From assembly GCF_039645995.1 (NCBI RefSeq), contig NZ_CP147920.1, positions 2,435,022 to 2,499,021 on the forward strand: 64,000 nucleotides of DNA, read 5' to 3'. The DNA comes from Sulfurimonas sp. HSL3-1. Its GTDB lineage: Bacteria > Campylobacterota > Campylobacteria > Campylobacterales > Sulfurimonadaceae. The position numbers were made by a program, and so were the translations under genes. Each line of letters starts with the position of its first letter. The stretch's first letter is position 1. A model generated the notes under the pieces. That model saw only the letters and a program-made list of their open reading frames with translations. It did no database searches and was not told the DNA's origin. Below are positions 45,990 to 53,820 of this stretch, piece by piece.

Positions 45990-47711
45990 ATGCTGAATAT
46001 CGAAGGCACACTGCATCAAGAGTACCCGCGTTTCTTCCACTACCCGACAGCAGTCAGGAAGCCGGCCCTCTCTTTTTTGAGACTGCTGCTACAAGAAGAG
46101 AAGATCAACCACTTTCTCACCGACCACCGCAAAGTGAAAAACCTTGCATTCATCGACACGGCGCTGGAGCATCTGAATATTTCATATAAAACGGACCACC
46201 ACCAGATCCAGAACATTCCGGCCATCGGAAAAGTGATCATCGTCGCCAACCACCCCATGGGTGCCATGGATGCCTTTACATTGATCAAAATGGTCAGCAG
46301 CATCCGCCACGACAAAAAGGTAAAGATCATCGCCAACAAGGTGCTGGCAGCCTTTGACCAGATCAGCGACCTCCTGATCGCCGTCGACACTTTTAACGGC
46401 CGCCTGACCAAGGAGAGCATGAAGAAGGTCGACGAGGCGCTGCGCAACGAAGAGGCCGTCATCTTTTTCCCTGCGGGCGAAGTCTCACGCGCCTATCTCA
46501 ACGGGATTGTCGACAGCAAATGGAAAAGCGGTTTCATGAAGTTCGCCAAACGGACCCAGAGTCCCATCCTGCCCATCCATATCAAAGCGCGCAATTCCAT
46601 GCTTTTCTACGGCGCCTCCTGGCTCTACCGACCACTGGCGACCATGCTGCTCGCCAAGGAGATGTTCTCCGCCCGAAACAGCGTCGTCGAGTTCACCGTA
46701 GGCGAAATGATCGGCATCGATACGATCAACGATATGCCGCTGAGTTACAAACGCCACGCGAAGATGATGCGCAAGCACCTTTACAGAGTCTCCAAGGGGC
46801 GTAAACCGCTCTACCCGACCCAACAGTGCATCGCCCACCCCGAACCACGCCACCTGATCAAAGAGGAGCTCAAGCGGGCCCAGCATATCGGTTCGACCTC
46901 GGACAACAAGCAGATCTATCTCGCCGATTTCGAAGAAGCGCCGACCCTCCTCAATGAAGTCGGCCGCCTGCGCGAATACAGTTTCCGTAAAGTCGGCGAA
47001 GGGAGTGGCCGAAAGCGCGACCTCGACCGCTACGACGAGTACTACCGCCACCTCGTGCTCTGGGACGACGACGCGCTGGAGGTCGTCGGTGCCTACCGCA
47101 TTGCCGACTGCGAATGGGTACTTTCCTGGGGCAGCAAGGACGCCCTCTATCTCAATGAGCTCTGCAGTCTCGGCGAGGCATTCGAACCCTACCTGGAGAA
47201 TGCCATCGAGCTCGGACGCAGTTTCATCCAGCCCAAATACTGGGGAAGCCGCGCGCTCGATTATCTCTGGCAGGGCATCGGCGCCTACCTGAAGCACCAT
47301 CCCCATATCAGGTACATGATCGGTCCCGTCAGCATCAGCGGAAGCTACCCCTCTGCCGCCAAAGAGGCGCTGGTCCACTTTTACGGGCACTACTTCGGCA
47401 GCCGGGACGCCCTGGTGACCGCACGTACCCCATACCGGCTCTCTGCCCTTGCCCTGGAGGATGAAAAAGCGCGCTTCTGCGGCGATGACTATGCCGAAGA
47501 CTTCCGCCGTCTCAAAGAGTATCTGAGAGCCTTCAACGTCACCGTACCCACGCTCTATAAACAGTATGCGGAGCTATGCGATGAGGGAGGGATCACCTTT
47601 ATGGATTTCGGGATCGATGCCGAATTCAACAACTGTATCGACAGCTATATCCTGGTCGACGTCACAAAGATCAAAGAGAGCAAACGCAAGCGCTACATTG
47701 ATACGGAGTGA
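45990..47711 (+). CDS. olsF: bifunctional acyltransferase, OlsF-like (ornithine lipid synthesis)
   Basis: A 573-residue fusion. The N-terminal half is a PlsC-type acyltransferase with the catalytic NHPMGAMDAF (HxxxxD, about 88-97) and FFPAGEVSR (about 159-167). The C-terminal half (about 290-540) is a GNAT/hemolysin-like OlsB domain with LNELCSLGEAFEPYLENAIELGRSFIQ and GPVSISGSYP. This order is that of OlsF, which makes phosphorus-free ornithine lipids in one polypeptide. The activity is inferred from architecture. CGGAG serves as ribosome site; a long hairpin lies just upstream. Confidence 0.75.
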   Translation: MLNIEGTLHQEYPRFFHYPTAVRKPALSFLRLLLQEEKINHFLTDHRKVKNLAFIDTALEHLNISYKTDHHQIQNIPAIGKVIIVANHPMGAMDAFTLIKMVSSIRHDKKVKIIANKVLAAFDQISDLLIAVDTFNGRLTKESMKKVDEALRNEEAVIFFPAGEVSRAYLNGIVDSKWKSGFMKFAKRTQSPILPIHIKARNSMLFYGASWLYRPLATMLLAKEMFSARNSVVEFTVGEMIGIDTINDMPLSYKRHAKMMRKHLYRVSKGRKPLYPTQQCIAHPEPRHLIKEELKRAQHIGSTSDNKQIYLADFEEAPTLLNEVGRLREYSFRKVGEGSGRKRDLDRYDEYYRHLVLWDDDALEVVGAYRIADCEWVLSWGSKDALYLNELCSLGEAFEPYLENAIELGRSFIQPKYWGSRALDYLWQGIGAYLKHHPHIRYMIGPVSISGSYPSAAKEALVHFYGHYFGSRDALVTARTPYRLSALALEDEKARFCGDDYAEDFRRLKEYLRAFNVTVPTLYKQYAELCDEGGITFMDFGIDAEFNNCIDSYILVDVTKIKESKRKRYIDTE

Positions 47712-47712
47712 A

Positions 47713-47728
47713 TGTTTCACGTGAAACA
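47713..47728. promoter_or_regulatory. parS centromere-like site 1
   Basis: TGTTTCACGTGAAACA matches the universal chromosomal parS consensus at all 16 positions. Flanking bases extend it to a perfect 30-bp palindrome (47706-47735). It lies between the convergent olsF-like and pseudouridine synthase genes, overlapping the stop codon on the left and reaching the stop on the right. ParB would load here. Confidence 0.85.
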
Positions 47729-47733
47729 TTCAC

Positions 47734-48642
47734 TCACCCCATCGCCTCAAAGGCTTCACTAATAAAGTTCGTCTGTGACACCAGATCGTAACGGACACCT
47801 TCGAAGGTAAACGCCAATCTGTTGGCATGCAGCAACAACCGTTTCGCGCCGCTCTTCCCAATACGCTCCTCGTCACTGATTCCCTTGTCCAGAAAGCGGA
47901 TAACATCCTCTTCATCCTGTCCATAGATGGGGTCGCCGACGATCGGATGTTTCACGTGAAACAAATGGACGCGTATCTGATGCTGCCTTCCAGTCAGCGG
48001 TTTCGCTTCGACAAGGGTCATATCGTGCTCGGGAAAATAGTGCAGAACCTTTATATCCGTCCGCGACGGCTTGCCCTCTACATGAACCTTGACGATCATC
48101 CTCACCAGGGCGGAGTCGTCCGGCTGTCGGATCAGCGGAGCGTCTATCGTCACGTCTGCGTCCATCTTGCCATGGACAAAGGCCAGATAGCGTTTGTCCA
48201 TCTCACGGTTTTCAAACATCAGTTTTAGGGTGCGTTCGCTCTCTTTATCCTTCGCGGACAATAACAGTCCGCTCGTCTCCTGGTCGATGCGGTGTGTAAT
48301 GTTTGCATGCGGTCCGAAGCGGTGGCGTATTTCATCCACCATACTGTAGGGAGTATGACGGTTCTGCGGATGCACAAGCACACCGCTCGGTTTGTCAAAC
48401 AGCGCAAACGACTTCGTTTGAAACACAGGATCAAGACCGCGGGAGACCGGTTCAAACATAACACACTGAAACAAACCCTCGACGTCGCCGCCGGGATCGC
48501 GCATCAACTCACCGTCGATAAAGATACGGCCCTTGGAAATATAGCGTTGTGCATCGCGCTGGGTGAAGCCGAGTTCGCGTATCAAAAAGAGGAAAGCCTT
48601 CATGCGTTTTGGGGCAACGAAATCTTTGAGAACGAACGGCAA
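47734..48642 (-). CDS. RluA-family pseudouridine synthase
   Basis: A 302-residue enzyme with an N-terminal S4-like RNA-binding segment (TQRDAQRYISKGRIFIDGE, about 27-45) and the RluA catalytic motif HRIDQETSGLLL (Asp about 119). LTGRQHQIRVHL (about 216-227) is the second family block. It isomerises uridine in rRNA or tRNA; the exact target is not readable. A parS site lies inside the gene at 47948-47963, contributing the codons for FHVKH without disturbing the frame. Confidence 0.85.
   Translation of the reverse strand: MPFVLKDFVAPKRMKAFLFLIRELGFTQRDAQRYISKGRIFIDGELMRDPGGDVEGLFQCVMFEPVSRGLDPVFQTKSFALFDKPSGVLVHPQNRHTPYSMVDEIRHRFGPHANITHRIDQETSGLLLSAKDKESERTLKLMFENREMDKRYLAFVHGKMDADVTIDAPLIRQPDDSALVRMIVKVHVEGKPSRTDIKVLHYFPEHDMTLVEAKPLTGRQHQIRVHLFHVKHPIVGDPIYGQDEEDVIRFLDKGISDEERIGKSGAKRLLLHANRLAFTFEGVRYDLVSQTNFISEAFEAMG
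47948..47963. promoter_or_regulatory. parS centromere-like site 2
   Basis: A second perfect TGTTTCACGTGAAACA, 235 bp from the first, inside the coding sequence of the pseudouridine synthase. Flanks do not extend the palindrome. Two exact copies so close together strongly support a ParB loading zone. Confidence 0.85.
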
Positions 48643-48768
48643 ATTAAACCCTTTATTAGTGACGCTTGGCTATTATCTACTTTATATAAAAGCGGCATTT
48701 TAGCATAGGAACGATGTGTCTTTTCCGTCGAATCCCGCTAATAAAAACCGCAGCAACGAGGAGCGAGA

Positions 48769-50100
48769 ATGGTAGAACGCTATGCCAGAGAAGAGATGGC
48801 ATCCAAATGGACGATGCAGGCAAAATATCAGGCCTGGCTCGATGTCGAAAAAGCGGTTGTCAAAGCCTGGAACAGACTGGGGCTCATCCCCGATGATGAT
48901 GCAAAAAAAATTGTAGAGAACGCCGGCTTCGACGTCGAGCGCATCGATGAGATCGAGAAGGTGACGCGCCACGACCTGATTGCCTTCACGACCTCCGTTT
49001 CGGAGACACTCGGCGACGAGAGCCGCTGGTTCCACTACGGCATGACCTCCTCCGATACGATCGACACGGCCGTTGCCCTGCAGATGAAAGACTCCCTTGC
49101 CCTGATCATCGAAGATGTCAAAATGCTTATGGAATCCATCAAGAAACGCGCGGAAGAGCACAAGATGACCCTGATGGTCGGACGCTCCCACGGCATCCAC
49201 GGCGAACCGATCACCTTCGGTCTCGTACTGGCCGTCTGGTACGACGAGATGCACCGCCATCTCAAGAACCTGGAGGAGACCATGGAGGTCATCTCCGTCG
49301 GTCAGGTCTCCGGCGCGATGGGCAACTTCGCCCACGCCCCGCTGGAGCTCGAGGAGTACACCTGCGAAGAGCTCGGCCTTCAACCGGCCCCCGCGTCCAA
49401 CCAGGTCATCCAGCGCGACCGCTATGCACGCCTGGCGACCTCCCTCGCCCTGATGGCGAGCAGCATCGAGAAGTTCGCCGTCCAGGTACGCCACTGGCAG
49501 CGCACGGAAGTCTACGAAGTCGAAGAGTTCTTCGCCAAAGGGCAGAAAGGCTCCTCCGCCATGCCGCACAAGCGCAACCCTATTCTCACGGAGAACATCA
49601 CCGGTCTGGCACGCATGATCCGCGCCTACTCCATCCCGGCGATGGAGAACGTCTCGCTGTGGCACGAACGCGACATCTCCCACAGCTCCACGGAGCGCTT
49701 CTGGCTGCCGGACGCCTTCATCACCTCGGACTTCATGCTCCACCGCATGAATAACGTCATCGCTAACATGGTCGTTTATCCGGAGAACATGATGAAGAAC
49801 CTCAACCTCACGGGCGGCCTCGTCTTCTCCCAGCGCGTTCTGCTCGAGCTTCCCAAACAGGGCGTGAGCCGCGAAGATGCCTACCGCATCGTCCAGCGCA
49901 ACGCCATGAAGGTGTGGGAAGGACTGCAGCAGGGCAGACCGGCGCTGAACGAAAAGGGCGAGAGCCTCTATCTGCAGTACCTGCTCGGCGACGAAGAGCT
50001 CAGAGCGAGTCTGGACGAGGGACAAATTCGCGAATGTTTTAACTACGATTACTATACGAAAAACGTGGATAAAATTTTTGCAAGGGTCTTTAGCAAATAA
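48769..50100 (+). CDS. purB: adenylosuccinate lyase
   Basis: A 443-residue PurB acting twice in purine synthesis. The fumarase-superfamily signature is GSSAMPHKRNPI (about 264-275), with the catalytic His region GRSHGIHGEP (about 139-148) and the early TSSDTIDTA (about 92-100). GAGGAGCGAGA precedes the ATG. It reads away from the pseudouridine synthase; nrdA follows after 145 nt (50101-50245), in which no gene is seen. Confidence 0.96.
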   Translation: MVERYAREEMASKWTMQAKYQAWLDVEKAVVKAWNRLGLIPDDDAKKIVENAGFDVERIDEIEKVTRHDLIAFTTSVSETLGDESRWFHYGMTSSDTIDTAVALQMKDSLALIIEDVKMLMESIKKRAEEHKMTLMVGRSHGIHGEPITFGLVLAVWYDEMHRHLKNLEETMEVISVGQVSGAMGNFAHAPLELEEYTCEELGLQPAPASNQVIQRDRYARLATSLALMASSIEKFAVQVRHWQRTEVYEVEEFFAKGQKGSSAMPHKRNPILTENITGLARMIRAYSIPAMENVSLWHERDISHSSTERFWLPDAFITSDFMLHRMNNVIANMVVYPENMMKNLNLTGGLVFSQRVLLELPKQGVSREDAYRIVQRNAMKVWEGLQQGRPALNEKGESLYLQYLLGDEELRASLDEGQIRECFNYDYYTKNVDKIFARVFSK

Positions 50101-50245
50101 CAATCTAATTCGAATATAATTTCCTTATCTTCCTGCCTCTTTTTCAAAGGGAGTCGATAAGGAAAACAACTAAAACAGTGTAGGAAGAGCCTTCACCTCT
50201 TTTCTATTTTGCATTCATACTACGAACTTTCTGTAAAGGCAAATA

Positions 50246-52612
50246 ATGGTCACGATCATCAAACGAAACGGACGCAGAGAACCGCTCGATATTACAAAAA
50301 TCCAGAAGTATACTTCCGCAGCTGTCACCGGGCTCACCAACGTGAGCCAGAGCGAACTCGAAGTCGATGCGCAGATCCAGTTCCGTGACGGTACCACGTC
50401 CCGGGAGATTCAGGAGACCCTGATCAAAACCGCTGTCGACAAGATCGATATCGACGCACCAAACTGGACGTTTGTCGCCGCACGCCTGTTTCTGTTCGAC
50501 CTTTACCACCGTGTGAACGGTTTTACCGGTTACTGCAAACTGGAAAAGTATTTTGAAAAAGGGGAAAAAGAGGGTCGCATCCTGTTAGGCCTGCGTAACA
50601 AGTACGACCTCGACGACCTCGATGCCTATATCGACCCCGACCGCGACCTGCAGTTCACCTACCTCGGTATCCGCACCCTCTACGACCGCTACCTGATCAA
50701 AGACCGCAGCGGCGACCCGATCGAGCTGCCGCAGCATATGTTCATGGCTGTCTCGATGTTCCTCGCACAGAACGAGGAGAACCCGCAGGAGTGGGCGAAA
50801 AAGTTCTATGACATGATCTCCAAGTTCGAAGTCATGATGGCGACGCCTACCCTCTCTAACGCGCGGACGACTCGCCACCAGCTCAGCTCCTGTTATATCG
50901 GTTCGACACCGGATAACATTGAAGGGATCTTCGACAGTTACAAAGAGATGGCCCTGCTCTCCAAATTCGGCGGCGGGATCGGCTGGGACTGGACCCAGGT
51001 CCGCTCTATGGGTTCGTATATCGACGGCCACAAGAATGCCGCCGGCGGTACCGTACCGTTTTTGAAGATCACCAACGACATCGCCATCGCCGTCGACCAG
51101 CTCGGCACCCGCAAAGGGGCCATTGCCGTCTACTTGGAACCATGGCACATGGATATTATCGATTTCCTCGATCTGAAGAAAAACTCCGGCGAGGAGCGCC
51201 GCCGCGCCCACGACCTCTTCCCCGCGCTCTGGATCAACGACCTCTTTATGAAGCGTGTCCAGGAGGACGGCATCTGGACGACCTTTGATCCCCTTGAATG
51301 CAAAGAGCTCTCCGAAGTCCACGGCGAAGCGTTTGAAAAGCGTTATCTTGAGCTCGAACAGGATGAGAGTGTCCTCAAAGAGCGCCACAAGGCAAAGGAC
51401 CTCTGGAAACGGATCCTCACAAGTTACTTCGAAACCGGTAGCCCCTTCCTCTGCTTCAAGGACAACGCTAACAAAGCTAACCCGAACGATCACTACGGCA
51501 TCATCCGCAGCTCGAACCTCTGTACGGAGATCTTCCAGAACACCCAGCCGAACCACTACCTGATCAAACTCAAGTTTGAAAACGGTGAGTGCCTCACCTA
51601 CGAAGAGGAGGAGCTTGTCAAAGTCGACAGCGGGATCGAGAAACCGGCCAAGAAGGTCACCGCCCTCGACAGCATCGGCGGACAGCAGATCTATATTGTC
51701 GAAAAAGAGAAGGTCGACGGCGCGACGGCGGTGTGCAACCTTGCCTCCGTCAACCTCTCCCGCGTCAACACCAAAGAGGACATCGACCGCATCGTCCCGA
51801 TCGCCGTACGCGCACTCGATAACGTTATCGACCTCAACTTCTACCCGCTGGAGAAGGTCAAACGCACTAACGCACGCAGCCGTTCCATCGGCCTGGGCGT
51901 TATGGGCGAAGCGCAAATGCTCGCCGAAGCGGGAGTGAGCTGGGGCAGCCAGGAGCACTTCGACAAGATCGACGAGGTGATGGAAGCTGTCAGCTATAAC
52001 GCCATCAAGGCGTCATCAAACCTCTCTGTAGAAAAGGGAAGCTACCCTGAATTCGAGGGTTCCAAGTGGAGCCGCGGCATCCTGCCGATGGACCACGCCA
52101 ACGCCGAAGTCCTCAACCTCGTCGACCGCGGCGGGCTCTTTGCCTCCGCCTACGACTGGGAGAGCCTGCGCGAAACGGTCAAAACACAGGGGATGCGCAA
52201 CGGTTACCTGATGGCGATCGCTCCCACTTCCTCCATCTCCATCCTCACGGGTACGACGCAGACGATCGAGCCGGTCTACAAACGCAAATGGTACGAAGAG
52301 AACCTCTCCGGCCTCATCCCGGTCTGCGCCCCGAATCTGAGTCCGGATACCTGGTCCTTCTACACGCCGGCGTATGACCTCGACCAGACGATCCTCGTCA
52401 AAGCGGCCTCTATTCGCCAGAAGTGGATCGACCAGGGGCAGAGCCTCAACATCTTCATTACCCTCGACAAAGCCAGCGGGAAGTACCTCAACGAGATCTA
52501 CATGCTCGCCTGGCGCCTGGGGATCAAATCGACCTACTACCTGCGTTCACAGTCGCCGGAAGCGACGAACGACGTCGAAGACCGCTCCATGGAATGCGTG
52601 GGCTGTCAGTGA
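50246..52612 (+). CDS. nrdA: class I ribonucleotide reductase alpha subunit
   Basis: A 788-residue NrdA reducing ribonucleotides to deoxyribonucleotides. An ATP-cone lies at about 1-90 (VTIIKRNGRREPLDITKI). Catalytic cysteines are in QLSSCYIG (about 215) and the NLCTEI loop (about 420), and the redox pair is at the C-terminus (MECVGCQ). The partner nrdB is on the other strand 5 kb away. The last bases overlap a small gene by GTGA. Confidence 0.96.
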   Translation: MVTIIKRNGRREPLDITKIQKYTSAAVTGLTNVSQSELEVDAQIQFRDGTTSREIQETLIKTAVDKIDIDAPNWTFVAARLFLFDLYHRVNGFTGYCKLEKYFEKGEKEGRILLGLRNKYDLDDLDAYIDPDRDLQFTYLGIRTLYDRYLIKDRSGDPIELPQHMFMAVSMFLAQNEENPQEWAKKFYDMISKFEVMMATPTLSNARTTRHQLSSCYIGSTPDNIEGIFDSYKEMALLSKFGGGIGWDWTQVRSMGSYIDGHKNAAGGTVPFLKITNDIAIAVDQLGTRKGAIAVYLEPWHMDIIDFLDLKKNSGEERRRAHDLFPALWINDLFMKRVQEDGIWTTFDPLECKELSEVHGEAFEKRYLELEQDESVLKERHKAKDLWKRILTSYFETGSPFLCFKDNANKANPNDHYGIIRSSNLCTEIFQNTQPNHYLIKLKFENGECLTYEEEELVKVDSGIEKPAKKVTALDSIGGQQIYIVEKEKVDGATAVCNLASVNLSRVNTKEDIDRIVPIAVRALDNVIDLNFYPLEKVKRTNARSRSIGLGVMGEAQMLAEAGVSWGSQEHFDKIDEVMEAVSYNAIKASSNLSVEKGSYPEFEGSKWSRGILPMDHANAEVLNLVDRGGLFASAYDWESLRETVKTQGMRNGYLMAIAPTSSISILTGTTQTIEPVYKRKWYEENLSGLIPVCAPNLSPDTWSFYTPAYDLDQTILVKAASIRQKWIDQGQSLNIFITLDKASGKYLNEIYMLAWRLGIKSTYYLRSQSPEATNDVEDRSMECVGCQ

Positions 52613-52983
52613 AACCACTCTCGACAGCTTCAGCCGCCTCGCAACTGCTGGAGCGCATCGTGAACGGCGAAGGGGCGATGCTGCGCTCCCTCGCCTTGAA
52701 CGGACCTACAACCGCCACCCTCACCCTCTCCGTTCAGGACAAACACCGCGGTTATGACTGGATCGATATCAGCTTTGAAATGAGCGGTATGAACGACGCC
52801 AAGCTCGTCGACGACAAACAGCTGGACTTTATCGATACGGATGAAGGTATCACGGTGGTGTTTGAAGATGGGCAGTGGGGATTGGCCGTGGGCCGTTATG
52901 CGGGTCTGGAAGCGCTCAAAAGCGCTCCCCTGTATGTTATCGGCGCCTCTTTGAAATACGCAGAGGCGCCCTTCAGCGGGTGA
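52609..52983 (+). CDS. small protein translationally coupled to nrdA, unknown function
   Basis: A 124-residue soluble protein. GTG at 52609 overlaps the nrdA stop (GTGA) and the frame then shows good coding character: LLERIVNGEGAMLRSLAL near the start and alternating beta strands such as ATLTLSV and GITVVFEDG. No cysteines, no membrane segment. I do not recognise the family. Tight coupling suggests co-expression with nrdA, but a role in nucleotide reduction is not shown. Confidence 0.6.
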   Translation: MKPLSTASAASQLLERIVNGEGAMLRSLALNGPTTATLTLSVQDKHRGYDWIDISFEMSGMNDAKLVDDKQLDFIDTDEGITVVFEDGQWGLAVGRYAGLEALKSAPLYVIGASLKYAEAPFSG

Positions 52984-53142
52984 TCAGGAGATCACCTTCT
53001 CATTATGACGGCGCCCTTCCCGGCTCCGTTTTACTTCGCAGCCCTTGAGTCTGCTGGTCATTTCCTTGGCCTCGCGCTCGGTGATCTCACGGGCTTTGAG
53101 TGCATCCTTGATGACGTTGGCGTTCAGATAGACATGCGTCAT
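52984..53142 (-). CDS. small basic protein of unknown function
   Basis: A 52-residue protein starting MTHVYLNANVIKDALKA, followed by a Lys/Arg-rich helix region. ATG at 53142 has GGAGAG 7 nt upstream; the longer start at 53175 lacks one. Its stop directly abuts the end of the convergent gene at 52983. The gap 53143-53365 shows no gene, only a short GTAAC/GTTAC stem before a T-rich stretch near 53330-53355. Confidence 0.5.
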   Translation of the reverse strand: MTHVYLNANVIKDALKAREITEREAKEMTSRLKGCEVKRSREGRRHNEKVIS

Positions 53143-53365
53143 TTTCGTCTCTCCTCTCTTTGCAGTACGTGACATGTCAATGAGGGTTATCGAGTGTCCC
53201 TGTCAGGTTCACAACACGGCACATCTCCGGCGGTAAACAGCTTCATACCATTTGAGACGTCAAAACAGTGTCGAATTGTGGGAGCATTTTTTTCAGCCGA
53301 ATCTTAATGGTATAACGGATAAGGTAATAAAAAGATAATGTGTAACAATTAGTTACTGTTCGGTT

Positions 53366-53818
53366 TCACTCTAATCCTGTTGCAAGACGGGTCATAAGGG
53401 TCGTGCAGCAGGTTTCGATCATCGTAAAGACTTTTTCGAACCCTTCGAAGCCGGGAAAGAAATAGGGGTCCGGCACGTCTTCGCCGCCGTAACCGAAATC
53501 GCCCAGTTTGTAGACGTTAGCCATCCCCATGCGTTTGAGATCGGCGACGTTCTTCGCATCCAGAGCGACGATAACGTCAAAAGCGTCCGCATCGCCCGGA
53601 CACACCTGGCGAGCGCGGTACGCGGCGATGTCCAAGCCATGCGCTTTCGCCACCCGGACCGAGTGGTCGCAGGGGGGTTCGCCGATATGCCAGGAACCCG
53701 TGCCCGCGGAATCGATCCGCAGTGCCATGCCCTTTGCTTCCGCCTGCGAGCGCAGGATCGCCTCGGCCAGCGGAGAGCGGCAGATGTTGCCGAGACAGAC
53801 AAACAGGATCGAACGCAC
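53366..53818 (-). CDS. low-molecular-weight protein tyrosine phosphatase
   Basis: A 150-residue phosphatase. The catalytic P-loop VCLGNICRSPLAEAI (Cx5R, about 7-21) is at the N-terminus and the general acid Asp is in VPDPYFFPG (about 115). It dephosphorylates phosphotyrosine or arginine residues; the substrate is unknown. It follows the large fusion gene by 2 nt and is probably co-transcribed with it. Confidence 0.9.
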   Translation of the reverse strand: MRSILFVCLGNICRSPLAEAILRSQAEAKGMALRIDSAGTGSWHIGEPPCDHSVRVAKAHGLDIAAYRARQVCPGDADAFDVIVALDAKNVADLKRMGMANVYKLGDFGYGGEDVPDPYFFPGFEGFEKVFTMIETCCTTLMTRLATGLE

Positions 53819-53820
53819 CG

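Noticed and set aside
47706..47735. 30-bp palindrome read as a bidirectional terminator
   Set aside because: There is no T-run and the core is an exact parS sequence that recurs inside a gene 235 bp away.
50585..51958. 457-codon open frame on the minus strand
   Set aside because: Antisense shadow of nrdA.
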